Assembly: GCA_020736575.1 (NCBI GenBank)
Contig: JAGPYM010000004.1
Location: 1,736,001-1,800,000, forward strand
Source of the DNA: Thelonectria olida
Lineage: Eukaryota; Ascomycota; Sordariomycetes; Hypocreales; Nectriaceae
Direction: 5' to 3'
DNA length: 64,000 bases
The notes beneath the pieces are model-generated. The model made no database searches and was not told where the DNA came from. It saw only the letters and a program-made list of their open reading frames with translations. Positions 33,849 through 44,932 of this stretch are shown here, one piece after another; position 1 is the first letter of the stretch, and every line of letters starts with the position of its first letter. A program made the position numbers and the translations under genes.

Positions 33849-34743
33849 ATGTCCCACCACGTCCTCGTCCTCGGCGGCCACGGCAAGATTGCCCAGCTCC
33901 TCACGCCCCTCCTCCTCAAGCGCTCGTGGACCGTCACCAGCGTGATCCGGTCCCAAGACCAAGTTCCCACCATTGAACAACTGGGGTCTGGCCTGCCGGG
34001 CAAGCTCAATGTCCTCGTCAGCAGCATCGAGGATGTCACCAGCCAGGACGCGGCTTCCAAGGTCCTCGCCGATGTCAAACCCGACTACATTGTCTGGAGC
34101 GCCGGTGCGTAATTGGTGGATGACATGTTTCGCCGCTTGAGTTCTGACGTGAGATTACAGGCGCGGGCGGCAGAGGTGGCCCGGAGAGAGTATGAGCCAA
34201 CCCCTCATTCTATCAATGTATACTGACACCCCATAGACCTTCAAGATCGACCGTGATGCGGCCATCCACTTTGTCAACGCTGCTGCCACGTTCCCCACCA
34301 TCACTCGCTTCCTCCTCGTCTCCTACCTTGGCTCTCGCCGTGCTTCTGCTCCATGGTGGCCAGCCAACAAGTGGGAAGAGTACCACGAAAAGGTCAACAA
34401 CGGTGTCCTGGCCAACTACTATAAAGCCAAGATTGCCGCCGATGAGGTTCTCTACAACGTTTCCAAGAAGAGCTCCACTCTCGTTGGCATCAACCTGCGT
34501 CCTGGCACACTGACCCTGGACCCAGCTACCAAGATCGAGCTCGGCAAGACTAAGACCATCGATAACACGGGCGTCAGCCGTGAAGCTGTGGCAGAGACGG
34601 CTTCTGCCCTGCTTGCAGCAGAGGGAGTCAAGAACACTTGGTTGGATCTCCTTGATGGTGACGAGGATGTTCAGTCTGCAGTTGACAGGGTCGTGCGAGA
34701 GGGTGTCAACGCTGCAGAAGGCGAGCCAATTTACAGTGATTAA
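33849..34743 (+). CDS. NAD(P)-binding Rossmann protein (atypical SDR, NmrA/YMR090W-like)
   Basis: Three exons, 33849-34104, 34161-34189 and 34237-34743, encode 263 residues. The middle exon is only 29 nt. The N terminus has the atypical-SDR dinucleotide motif in VLVLGGHGKIAQLLTPLL. A YIVWSAGAGGRGGPE segment forms the NAD-pocket loop, and VSYLGSRR follows strand 5. A YYKAKIAADEVL stretch could supply the Tyr-x3-Lys pair, here seen as YYKAK. This is the pattern of the small fungal family related to yeast YMR090W, of unknown substrate, thought to act as a reductase or redox sensor in the cytosol. Length is normal and there is no targeting signal. Confidence 0.85.
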
Positions 34744-35143
34744 GGGGCCTTCGGAATTAAGAAGCACTTGCATATCGCTACGAATTCTACCTAGATACAA
34801 CTTAATGCGACCAGGTTCTGAATCCATCTTCATTGCACCGCAGATGTAACGTCGAAATGCAGGCCAAAATCCAGTCAAAAGAACATGGGGGCTTGCATTT
34901 CACTCATACATTACAACCTAGAGCAATCAAACGTTACCAGGTTCCACATAAGAGTGCCTATTGCACTCCAAATGGGACATTGATGCGCAACTTTTCGACG
35001 TAAGCATCAAAATGGCCTAAGAATCTTGCTTCGCACTCAGCCGGTACACTTCCCTGCCAACTTATCAATATTAGTCAACTGCTTCAGCATGTGTATGCTG
35101 CCCAACGAACCATGAACCTTTAAGATATAATACAGAGCCGAAA
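34744..35143. other. Convergent 3' region
   Basis: This short space separates the stop codons of the NAD(P)-binding gene and the GPCR gene. No gene is supported. Confidence 0.5.
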
Positions 35144-36730
35144 TCAGATCTGCCCTTCCGAGTCAGTACGGGTCCAGGCATCGCTTCCAGATTGACTAGG
35201 AGTTCTGGCAGGCCCAGGATACCGATGTGCTTCAAAGGTGTCTCGATGCTCCCCAACTGTTCCCAGTCTACTGTCCAGTCGGATGTTGGGTGCGGTGTCC
35301 CGTCTCAACCATCGTGCTTTTGCAGATGCAAATTCCTCTTTGACAATGCTCCAACTTGTGGTAAAGTAGATTATGGCATTCCAGACGCCTTGCAGGGGCA
35401 AAACGCTACCACTGGCCACGCTGAATGGAAAGCTGATCTTCCCGTCGTGAGTCAAGCTGTACAGGCGATTGATCGAGCTTGGGATCCAAGTAATCAGAAC
35501 CGCAAAGCCGAAGATGAAGCTGGTTCGCAAGTAGGCCATCTTGACAGGGTCAAGTCGCTTGAGCTTCATGGAAGCGCTTGACTTAACAGCACGAAGACGC
35601 GTCATCACAGTCGATTGTTGATAGGGCATTCTGTTTGAAGTGCAGACAGTCTCAACTCGTTGGCCTCTATGCTCACCAGCCCCTTCCAAGACGTCACCAT
35701 CCAGAGGAAGTGCCCAAGAGCGCGCTCGCTGAGGACTGCGAAGTTGGACGTTGGGAGGGATGGTCATCTCAGAGCGACAGTTTTGTTTCGATACATCCGT
35801 GGTGACTTGGACTTCGGTGATGACAGTTCCATAGAACTCAGGCCTATGGGTCAAGCTCTTGGGGCGCGTGTTAGTGAATGATTTGCCAACAAAACGACCA
35901 TCCAGAATGATAGGTGGTACCTCTTCGGAGACGGGCCTAATACCACTACCCGAGCGGGAACCTGAGCTGTTCGTGCCCTCTTTCTCCCAACGACGTTCTA
36001 CCGCAAGGTGTCTCAGTTGATTGCGATGATGAAAGACCTGATATCCGACAGCGACATAGATGACGATTGACAAGAAAATGCAAAACCAGATGGGGATATA
36101 GTACGAGTACAGTCGGACTAAGCTCCAATCTGTTCTGATCCAGCACCAAAGCTACCACAAATTAGTTTAATACTGACGTATTCAAGATCAAGCAAACTCA
36201 CAGCAGCATCGCCAAAGATGAGCCCTTTGGTGGGGTCGCGAATCGAGATCAAAGCAATAGCAGGAATGAGCGGTCCTCCGAAGCAAACTAGGCAGTATAC
36301 CCAAGCATACTTGCGAAATGTGGAGGGTGATGCGTTGCAAAAGAAGACAAGGAAGACGTTGACAGCCATGGCTAAGGACCACCAAGGGTCTGATTGCATG
36401 AACCTGGCAAACTCGCAGTCAGTTTGACACCTTCCTCGGATGTCTTGTGCTGGACGGTTCTTACCATTCGAAGATGAAGGCCTGCGACTGGCAAAGAGTC
36501 GAATCTTCTCCCTTTTGAAGACCATCGTATCCCATCATTGAAGCGATGCTTGCGCCGGCATTGGCGATGGATGCGAAAAGAAGGAAGAGATTTGGGGTGG
36601 TACGAAGTCTCTTAACGAAGCAGTATGACAGAATAGTCAGCAAGATGGCCACCATCGAGCATCCCGCTCCGGTGCGCTCGATGGTAATGAGGACTTCGAC
36701 CTCCTTCTTGGAAAGGTACCCTCCTGCCAT
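35144..36730 (-). CDS. cAMP-receptor-like G-protein-coupled receptor
   Basis: Three exons, 36730-36465, 36403-36202 and 36151-35144, encode 491 residues. Introns start GTAAGA and GTGAGT and are about 50-60 nt. The start MAGGYLSKKEVEVL is placed at 36730 because it comes directly before the first helix; a farther upstream Met in the same frame adds an unlikely extension. Helices 1-5 lie in the first ~190 residues, with LWCWIRTDWSLVRLYSYYIP before TM5, a pattern of the fungal cAMP-receptor-like (Dicty_CAR) class. A long third intracellular loop of about 140 mostly polar residues follows, ending in a basic KLKRLDPVKMAYLRTS before TM6 (FIFGFAVLITWIPSSINRLY). TM7 and a Ser/Thr-rich tail complete it. 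Such receptors sit in the plasma membrane and signal through heterotrimeric G proteins; their ligands in fungi are mostly unknown. Confidence 0.88.
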
Positions 36731-37717
36731 CTTGTCGGTAGATTGAAGGGGATCAAGCGACCATGAGTTGATGTTGTGAGGAGAAACTCCGAGGCCAACA
36801 AGCTTTACGATGAAGAGAACAGAAACATACAAACTTGGGTGATTCAAGAAATAGTGCATTCAAACGGCACCTATTGGCTCAAATTTCGAGAGGGAAGGCG
36901 CACCCAACAAACGAGACAAACAAACCGGGCAATCGCGGGCAGGTGCCATCTAGGCGCGACTGCCAATCCTAGCTCTCCTCATGAGTTCTGACTCGCCGGG
37001 CAAACATCAACTCATTAGACGTTATCGAGGTACTCGACACCTGGGCTCGAATGAAGCTATGGATGTGCTTGTGGTTTGGGAGTTAAAAGCCTGCTCTTAG
37101 GAGTACTCGTAAGAGGTGAGGGTAAGGCAGGACAGACGTGCATTGGGCGAATCACTACCGAAACTCAGACCTAAGGATATCTCAATCAAGATTTCGAGTA
37201 GAATCACAAACAAAAGCTGATAGCATATCATAATCAACCCACTTATGGCAATGAATCAATGGAAACTATAATTAACTAAACAGAGCCCTCAAACTCGCCC
37301 GATAGTCCAGGCCTCCAGGGTAGATCTGGTCGGAAGTCCGCGGTCCGCCGCAACCAGACCCACGCCGAAGCCGAGATAACACCGCCAACCCGTGGACCCC
37401 ACGGCACCGAGCCTCGGTTCACCTCGATCAGCAGCGCAGCCCAAAAGACGAAATTCCAGCTGAATGAGATAATTAGTACGAGTAGCTAATTGGTTTGCTT
37501 CAATTATCCCAATACGCCTCAAGCTGAGCCTTCTCAACCCAATTGCTCACCTTGCCCACAAACGCCGACGTCGCTCCGGTTCCACATGGGCAGGGCGCGA
37601 TTTGGGCGCATCTCCATGGCCATTTCAACGTAGTTCTCCGAATACACCTCATCAATTGATCTTATCAATCAAACTCGCCTTTCATCACAAGCGGACCCTG
37701 AAAAACCTCGCAAGACG
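36731..37717. other. Divergent promoter region
   Basis: This lies between the GPCR (minus) and thioesterase (plus) genes. No coding frame is supported. Confidence 0.45.
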
Positions 37718-38545
37718 ATGCAATTTGCCTTGAAACTGCCGAGACTAAAACACCAAGTTCCACTTTCCACGCTGCCGAGCCGTCGTCATCTTCCCCTGCC
37801 CCCTCTCGGCTTTCATTATCTCGCCCGTTTAGCCTCGCCTCGATCTTCCTTTCACTCTTCACCATCATTACCCCTTTCGCGAACTACTCCATTGTTTGAA
37901 ATGTCTCCTCCCACAGATAACCGCCTTATCTGCCCACGCGCCAACCTCACGCCGTCGGAAACCCCGCCTAGTCTGTTCAACGATGAAGTCGCCTTCTTCA
38001 CTTCCATCCCATGGATCCAAGGGCTTCTCAATGCGCCAGACGCCATCTCCTTCTTACCTGCCTGTCGCAACCCCCTGACCGACGTGCACGACCAGCTCTT
38101 CGGTCGCACGCTCGCGACTAACCGCGCGATCCAACACATGCTATGCGTGTTCCGCGCACCCAGCCCCGAGGCCGCTCTGGACCCGACTCGGAACATCACC
38201 GAAGTCGATACCTTCGTCTCTGTGGGCCACGGAGTCAGTGGCTTCCCCAACGTCGTGCACGGCGGCATCGTAGCTTCACTGCTCGACGAGTCCATGGGGT
38301 GTATCTTCGACTTGAACATTTCGCTGGGCAAAGCGGCGCCGACGTTTCAGACCAGCAGCGTCACGGGAGGCTTGGACGTGCGATATCTCAGGCCCGTACC
38401 CACGAACAGCATACTGCGCATCACAGCCAAGGTGGAATCGATCAATGGCAGGAAGACTAAGATCCAATGCCAGATGGCGAATGAAAATGGAGAAGTTTTG
38501 GCGAAATGCGATAGTACTTGGGTGGCAACGAAGCCGAACTTGTAA
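37718..38545 (+). CDS. Hotdog-fold thioesterase (PaaI/THEM4-like), probably mitochondrial
   Basis: An intronless gene of 275 residues. The first ~60 residues are basic, rich in Ser, Leu and Pro and almost free of acids (MQFALKLPRLKHQ...), as in a mitochondrial presequence. An internal Met at about residue 62 (MSPPTDNRL) could start a cytosolic form. The hotdog domain covers about residues 150-275. Its active-site helix is GFPNVVHGGIVASLLDESMG, with the HGG motif and acidic residue typical of PaaI-like acyl-CoA thioesterases. It is followed by LDVRYLRPVPTNSILRITAKV and a C-terminal strand ending in STWVATKPNL. Likely reaction: hydrolysis of acyl-CoA to the free acid and CoA. Chain-length preference is unknown. 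Confidence 0.88.
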   Translation: MQFALKLPRLKHQVPLSTLPSRRHLPLPPLGFHYLARLASPRSSFHSSPSLPLSRTTPLFEMSPPTDNRLICPRANLTPSETPPSLFNDEVAFFTSIPWIQGLLNAPDAISFLPACRNPLTDVHDQLFGRTLATNRAIQHMLCVFRAPSPEAALDPTRNITEVDTFVSVGHGVSGFPNVVHGGIVASLLDESMGCIFDLNISLGKAAPTFQTSSVTGGLDVRYLRPVPTNSILRITAKVESINGRKTKIQCQMANENGEVLAKCDSTWVATKPNL

Positions 38546-38795
38546 CTAACGGGCTACACGCGGGACATAATCTTTGGCACAGATAATCTCATGGATGGAT
38601 ATACCTCGATAGAGCGGGCAATGCGGACAAGGCTAGACTATAGACATTAAAGAAAGACTCCAAGAGGAGAAGAATAAAAAGCTGCTCCATCTTAACAAAA
38701 ACCATCCCAAGGTATCTTTTTCTGTAACGTCCAATGACTCAATCCAACGAAACAAAGAAAGTTCGGCCGTAACAATATTATTCGGTGTGGTAAAA
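38546..38795. other. Convergent 3' region
   Basis: A short AT-rich spacer between the stop codons of the thioesterase and the C2-domain gene. Confidence 0.5.
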
Positions 38796-40676
38796 TCATT
38801 TGTGCATGCCGGGAACGATGGCCTTTACCGCGTCCTTCACCTTGGAAGGGTCCTCCAGAGCTTCAAACGCATGCTCGCGCTTGCTCTTGTGTCCTTGCTC
38901 CCAACCATTCTCACGGTCGTCAAGCTCGCTCTCGGCGGAGCTGATGCTGCTCTGGCTCATGTTCATGACCATGTTGATCATTCTGCCTGACTTCTTCTTG
39001 GCCTCGCGCTGAGCCTCCTTCATATCCTGGAGTTCCTTTTCCTCCCAATGCATGGCGATGACGTGCAACCCGGGAAAGCTTTCCTCGATGAATTCCTTCA
39101 ACTTTGGCAGAACTGACTTGTCCGGTCGGTAGGTGCCCGAGTCGTTGTCGATGTAGAGCGTGTAGTCGGCTGGGTTGTGGGGTGTTTGCGATCCTTGGTT
39201 TTGCGACTCGGGATTCTGCGACTCGGTATTTTGTGATGGAGTTGTGATGTCGTCAATTGGTTGGCTATTGGTGGGTTGTGAGCTGGACTGAGTGTGCCAG
39301 CTATTGGTATGTCGATGGTGATGCTTTCGTTTCCGGATGAAGAACTCGCCAGAGCAAGCAATGTATGTTGCCACATCCGAGTGCATAGTGTGTTTGCTCA
39401 ACATGTCGACACCGAATTCCTTACCCGTCTCGGTGAAGCGTAACATGCCGTCCAGGGTCAAAACATACGTAAAGGTTCGGGCACCCTCGTCAAAGTGAGC
39501 GAGCCTGAGAAACTGCAGAGCAGCCTCCTCAGAGCGAGCCGGGTAACTTCCCCACTCGGTTGATCGGTTGAAGTTGTAGACTCTCCGGTGCTGCTTGTGA
39601 AGGGCCGTGTTGAGGATCTTCCCTCGAAGACCAGTTGATTTGTACATGGATGCAATGATGGGTCTAAACTCAACAAATCGATGATAGAGGATTGGGGGCA
39701 CTGGACCAGCCAGCTGCATCTCGGCTGCTTGGAAGCTAAAGGTTTGGTTAGCGAATAGGTTCAATAGGCTGGTATTAAGTGCAACATACTCGTATTTTTG
39801 AGTGTTCCTTTTCTTCTTCTTCTTCTTGTCGTGGTCCGCTTCGTCCTGATCCTCCTCTTGCCGGGTATCGTCCTCGGCGTTTGCATTCACCAAGGTACCG
39901 GTGATGCGGCCGATGAGGGGACTGTAGTGCCTAACCCATGTGGTCGGACCAACCGTGTACATGTGCGCAAATGGCGGATCTGACTTTCCGAGGATCTCCA
40001 TACTGATGCGTACTCTTGGAGTCATGGATTCGGAGCTCAAGAGACTGGTGACGCCTTTGACGAAGTACGCGCGCTTGCTTCCCATGCGTTTCTTAGCGTG
40101 GAACTCCTTGCCGGGAGCAGGGAAGAGGCGCGATTCGTCGGTAAGCTGAGAGATCTTGATGGTGACATTGCCCAGCCTGTCGTCAGAGTCTGGGAAATCT
40201 TCGTCGTAGAGGCGACACTTGAGGACGAAGCCAGTCGGAGGGACGTTGGCGACAATCCATTCTTCCTCCCACTGGGGCTCGGTGGTTCGGCGTATGGTTC
40301 TGGTTCGATGGACGAGATCTGGGTCCTCCTTGTGTCTCGTGGGCTGGCTGCCTTTTAGTGTCGCATGGATGAAGGGGTCGGAAGAGGCTGTAGCAAAGTC
40401 GGCGGGCGGCAGATTGGTTGCGCTGTGGAAGATGATGCGAACCGTGTAACCCTGGGGCGCATCTGGGAGCGGCGTGTCGTCAAAGCCGCCGGGAGGACCT
40501 TTTGCGACCGACTTGAGGCGGTCTTTGAGGCCAGAGACGGATTTACTGCCCGCTTTCACTTGCTTGTGGCCATTCTCGATTGGATCCGTCGACTGCCTCT
40601 CCACCAGCGCGGGGGGCTTCTCGGTGTGAGCATGGTCGTTGGAGGTGCTCGACTCCCCGTTTTGTTGGTTGCTCAT
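38796..40676 (-). CDS. C2-domain protein
   Basis: Two exons, 40676-39790 and 39735-38796, encode 608 residues. The 54-nt intron has a GTATGT donor, a GCTAACC branch and a TTTAG acceptor; it is a multiple of three and has no stop, so the unspliced frame also reads through (626 residues). A C2 domain starts near residue 75 (YTVRIIFHSATNLPPADFATASSDPFI), with Asp residues suited to calcium-dependent lipid binding. The rest matches a conserved fungal family with a QLAGPVPPILYHRFVEF block, followed by STGLRGKILNTAL and YNFNRSTEWGSYP. Parts of the C-terminal half are low-complexity, with His-rich (KHHHRHT) and Gln/Ser/Asn repeats. It probably binds membranes. No enzyme signature is seen. Confidence 0.85.
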   Translation of the reverse strand: MSNQQNGESSTSNDHAHTEKPPALVERQSTDPIENGHKQVKAGSKSVSGLKDRLKSVAKGPPGGFDDTPLPDAPQGYTVRIIFHSATNLPPADFATASSDPFIHATLKGSQPTRHKEDPDLVHRTRTIRRTTEPQWEEEWIVANVPPTGFVLKCRLYDEDFPDSDDRLGNVTIKISQLTDESRLFPAPGKEFHAKKRMGSKRAYFVKGVTSLLSSESMTPRVRISMEILGKSDPPFAHMYTVGPTTWVRHYSPLIGRITGTLVNANAEDDTRQEEDQDEADHDKKKKKKRNTQKYEYVALNTSLLNLFANQTFSFQAAEMQLAGPVPPILYHRFVEFRPIIASMYKSTGLRGKILNTALHKQHRRVYNFNRSTEWGSYPARSEEAALQFLRLAHFDEGARTFTYVLTLDGMLRFTETGKEFGVDMLSKHTMHSDVATYIACSGEFFIRKRKHHHRHTNSWHTQSSSQPTNSQPIDDITTPSQNTESQNPESQNQGSQTPHNPADYTLYIDNDSGTYRPDKSVLPKLKEFIEESFPGLHVIAMHWEEKELQDMKEAQREAKKKSGRMINMVMNMSQSSISSAESELDDRENGWEQGHKSKREHAFEALEDPSKVKDAVKAIVPGMHK

Positions 40677-42183
40677 TGCTCCTCTATGGTGCGTCGCGCG
40701 GAAAAAGTTTCAGAGTATGATGGTCAATCGAAAGGCCCGCGACAACGGCGACAGGCGGCGTTTATGAATGGGAGGTGTTGTTGGATTGGTGTGGGAAATG
40801 GGAAATATCGTTGGGGCTGGCTGACGGGTGGTGTGGTTGATATGCGCGGTACCTTACCGAGTAGCGACGGCAGGGTCGATTGTCGTAGTTCAAGTCAGCT
40901 TATGCCTTGACGAGCGGGCTAGCTGAAGGTGGTAAACGCAGTAGTCAAGGGTCGAAGGGACTTCGGCAGCTGCTTGATAGATCTCGAGCTATGCTGAACT
41001 GGTCTTTCACATGATGCACTGCAGCAGTAGCAGCATCAATATTTGGCCCGTTAGGAGGTTGGAGGCACGGTGCGTGTGATGAATGATTTGATGATGAGCC
41101 ACCTTGGAGTCTCGCCATTTGGGCAGGCGCAGTCTTTTTAATTAACCACTGCCCTATCTCCCAACTAAATGCCACAGACGTTGAAATTACGAATACAGCT
41201 AACTGCTTGAGTTACGGAAGCTTATGCCGCCAATTCGATCGTGACTGTGACGGCCATGGCGAGCTTCTCCATCCCTTCTGACGTCACCCCCGGTCTCCCA
41301 GTGTGCCGAGCCGGGACGACGAGGTTGCCAAGATGCCCACCTCGCCCCCGAAAGCAGCACATCTTGACTGCTAATATCGCTCGGGGATACCTGGAAATGT
41401 GACCGCACGTAACATCTCGCGGCACAAGCTGCCAGAGAATCGGATCCAACGGCACCTTTAGTGTTGGTCGCCAAGGTCTAGGCCCAAAAGGTGCCGGGGT
41501 GACGGGGGACTTGAGGGGCCGGCTGTTTAAATTTTTTTAAATAATGGAACGCCTAGGACTTGCAGATATCTCACGAAGCCAGCCACAAGGGTCCATTTTA
41601 CGTGCATGTATTGATTTGACTTGAACTTGTAGATGGTATTTTCACCAGAGGGAGCCAACAAGCGCAGATGGATTTGAAGTTGTCTTGATCAAACCAACTG
41701 GCAACAGTCTGCAGAAGCCTCTCTCCTTCCGCTGCTAATAATAACTTCTCCGCTCACAAGGCTGTGGCAGAAACGTGGCTGGAGCTCACCATGGTTCGTC
41801 GTAACTTGGACGCCTCAGCCACTTTCGGCTCCAGCCACGCGCCAAACCTCCTCATTGGTCTCCTCGTGAACCCAACCTCGGCCTCGGATCCCGGCATCGA
41901 AAAAGATGTCATTGGCCCCTGATAAACGTCCAGATTTCTTCGATTGCGTGTTTCATCATGCATGATGCCTCTCATACAGGCACAAAGATCCATCCATCGG
42001 TTTCGTTTAGGTAAGAGTCAGCCTTGCCAGTTCAGCTGAGCTTTCTTGGCTTGTCTCGGCGTCGTACGCGTCTCTGGGGCTATGAAGACAGTCTCGAGCA
42101 AGCCGACCATTCATCGAGTGCAAAATGTTTCGATTCAAGAGCCAAGACAAAGTACCCATGCCAAGACGGTTACAAGACTATTA
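40677..42183. other. Spacer between C2 gene and MFS pseudogene
   Basis: The part next to 40677 is the C2-gene promoter and leader. Longer open frames here (for example 40365-40910 plus) run antisense across the C2 gene and are not supported. An AT-rich patch occurs near 41525-41540. No mobile element is visible. Confidence 0.4.
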
Positions 42184-44058
42184 TTACCCACAATCTAGCA
42201 ATATTATGAACGAATATATGTATGCGTTTTCATAAGACTGGACGTCTCCAGCTCGAATCATCTTCTCGTCCTTCCGGCCCTTGTGCAGCGTTGACGCAAC
42301 CTTGCCTGTCAAAAGCGAGTCGACGTCGGGCAACAACAGCGAAGCAATCACAGCCACAACCGAGAACGTAATGCTCGCCAAAAAACACGGTTCGATAAGT
42401 CGAAGCGTTGGCCTCCTTGTACGCCCTGACTCCTGCAGCAATAATTGAGTCCGTCACGCCGTCGACTTGGTCAAAGCCTATGCCCGTTGTGAGGCCTGTG
42501 AGGAAGTCCGTCACGCTTGAGCTCGGTAGGCCAGCTTTGGCGATGGCCTTGGGCACTTGGTTCGCAATCTCATCGCTGAGCCGGTTGCTGAGAATGACGG
42601 TGTAGACCGTCGCTGAAATGGATGAAATGAAGAATCGAATGGATCCTGCCAAACCAGAAGCCGAGCCCAGCTTCGACTGATCCCAGGCTGATATGGTCAC
42701 AATTGTGATAGCGAGAGACTCTGCCCAGCTGATGAAGAAGGTTCCCAAGGCCACAAATGTTGTTGTACGAACTCGACTGTCAGGAGTCGAAGTTGCAGTT
42801 GCTCCAAAGAAGATACCGCTTATGGCCACTGTGATGATGCATTGCCACTTGAGATTTCCAATAGGCTTGGCAACAACTCCGCCAACAACTTCTCCAACAA
42901 TAATGAACAACCCAACAAACGACGAGTACCAGGTCGCAGTCATTGGGTCGTCGTCCTCATAGAGCACAGTGACCATGGACGGCCACACGAGCGCAAAGGC
43001 ATAGTAAACACTGGCACCGAGGCCAGACAAGATGGTTGCCGCGTTCCACCCCCGGTTCTTGAACAAGTGCATCGGCACCAGCGGCTCCTTGAGCGTGGCG
43101 TATGATTCCCAGAGCGCAAAGGCAACTAGATCAACAAAGCCTGCCACGATTGCTCCGATGACATGTCCCGACTTCCAGGGGTAGGCACTGCCACCCCAGT
43201 TGAGGCCCATCATGAGAACGAGCAAACCTCCCGTGAACACCGAGGTGCCGATGTAGTCAAAGTCTTTGACATACCTGGCAACGCTTACGTTCTCTCCATG
43301 CTTCATCCGGAATGTCGGTGGGTGGTAGAAGAAGAACCAGCACAAGAAACTCAGCGTGTTGACGCCAATGAGTACATAATAAGCGCCTCTCCAGCCGACG
43401 TTGGGATGGTACTTGAGAAATGAAGGAGAGATGGCGGGAGCAAGGCCAAAGCCGGGGATTGTGAGCGAATAGCAAAACGCGTTTCCGATGAGACGGTACT
43501 TCATGGGAACAAATTCGCCCATGATGTAGTCGTACGAGAGCTGAGTTGCTGCGGCGGCGCCAATGATGGTCATGCCCCCGATGAGGGCGTTGATGCTCTG
43601 AGCCGTGGCGCATACGATTGACCCAATGATGCCGAGGGCTGCACCGCCGACGAAGACCCAGCGACATCCGAAGATGTCGGTGACACGGCCGAGGTGAGGG
43701 TGTAAGTGAGAGCGACCCAATTGATGTTTTTACTCTAAACAACGCATTAGTTCTGTGAAATTAGCATAACATGAAGAAAGACGATACATACGCGGCCAAT
43801 GTCGTTGTTGACGCCCAAGATTGGCGCAGCATATCCAAAGCCGGCAACACCAGCCATTAGACCGAGACCAATGCCGGTCATGGGCCGATGAAGAAAGGGC
43901 TAGTGAAGTATCCGGGAGGGAGTTCATCCTCTTCGATCTCAAAGTTGTTTTCGTCATCCGAGGCATGGAGAGAGGAGTGGTCATGGCGAGAGGCTTCGTT
44001 GTGCTCAACCTTTTCCTTCTCGCTGATCTGAGACCCAAGTGTCTCGTGGAGAAGTCAT
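42184..44058 (-). pseudogene. TRI12/siderophore-type MFS transporter, frameshifted
   Basis: The minus strand carries most of a 14-helix MFS transporter of the TRI12/siderophore type, but no single frame covers it. A first part (about 44040-43885) reads as an acidic N terminus ending DELPPGYFTSPFFIG. The frame then shifts at a C run near 43881-43885 and continues MTGIGLGLMAGVAGFGYAAP. After a 57-nt intron with a GTATGT donor (about 43794-43738), NINWVALTYTLTS breaks again near 43681-43700, and GRVTDIFGCRWVFVGG resumes in a new frame through a ~440-residue body. Near 42380-42385 a T run (coding strand) shifts the frame before LASITFSVVAVIASLL and a C-terminal tail to the stop at 42184. The true start is unclear; the ATG at 44058 is not in the N-terminal frame, so a further shift near 44045 is possible. 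If real, the gene is dead; homopolymer errors could explain some of the breaks. Confidence 0.75.
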
Positions 44059-44932
44059 GATGGCGCCAGTCAGTCTTTAGTATCTCTGAAGAGAGGATTA
44101 AGACTTGAGGATTCAAAGAGTTACGTGAAGATGGTCGATCATCTAGGAGCGGAACCCTTCAGCTTTATAAAATAGGAAGACTTTACGATCGGTGATTTTT
44201 ATTATTGTGTAAACTCTTTGGTGTATTTTGCTGCCTGGTTGCCTTGCTCTATTTCCATTGGTTATATTGGAGGCCCGGAATAAGGTTCCTTGAGCAAGGT
44301 TTACTCGGCAGGGACTTTCACCTTAAGACCAACCGTGAGCCCTATTGAGAAGCTTATTGTGATAGATACAAGGCTAGGGTTTGGCCTGTATCGACCTCTA
44401 TTGTGTGCCTAGATTATCGGCTTTTTTAACAATAATAATAAAATAGGAAGAAAGCCTGCCAAGCTATCCGAACGGCTGGGTTGACACCACAACCCCAAGA
44501 GCTCGGTCAACTTGGTCCGCGGTCCCTGCAACTCTGTCGCGTTGGATGATCCGATTCCATCTTTGTTCGAGCGCTTTAGCGCCAGCTTTTCAAATATCTT
44601 CATGGATGGTTCGCAATGACTAGATACGTGTGTTGGTGGCGGCGTGTAATCGCGGTAGATGTTTTCCGAAGGGTGTCGTGACCGCAACATACGGCCCCCC
44701 CGAAATACCCCACGGGGAAAAGGATACGCTAGTGAGGAGAGATCTGGGGGAAAGGAGACATGAATATACTCATTTGCATGGCTCTTTGGGGTAAGATTGG
44801 TGGTCTGGATGGCCGGGGCTGGAGCTGTTGCTCTCAGGAACCAGCATGGTGGTGAAAGCCGTATTGATGGCCTGTAGTTAGACGAATAAGGATTCGCAAA
44901 TACGAATCGAATGAGTCTTTAAAAGATGTTGT
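44059..44932. other. Spacer downstream of a decayed gene
   Basis: No gene is supported between the MFS pseudogene and the degraded frame that ends at 44933. Short open frames only. Confidence 0.4.

Noticed and set aside
40365..40910. 181-codon plus-strand ORF.
   Set aside because: It runs antisense through the start of the C2-domain gene and its promoter; a shadow frame.
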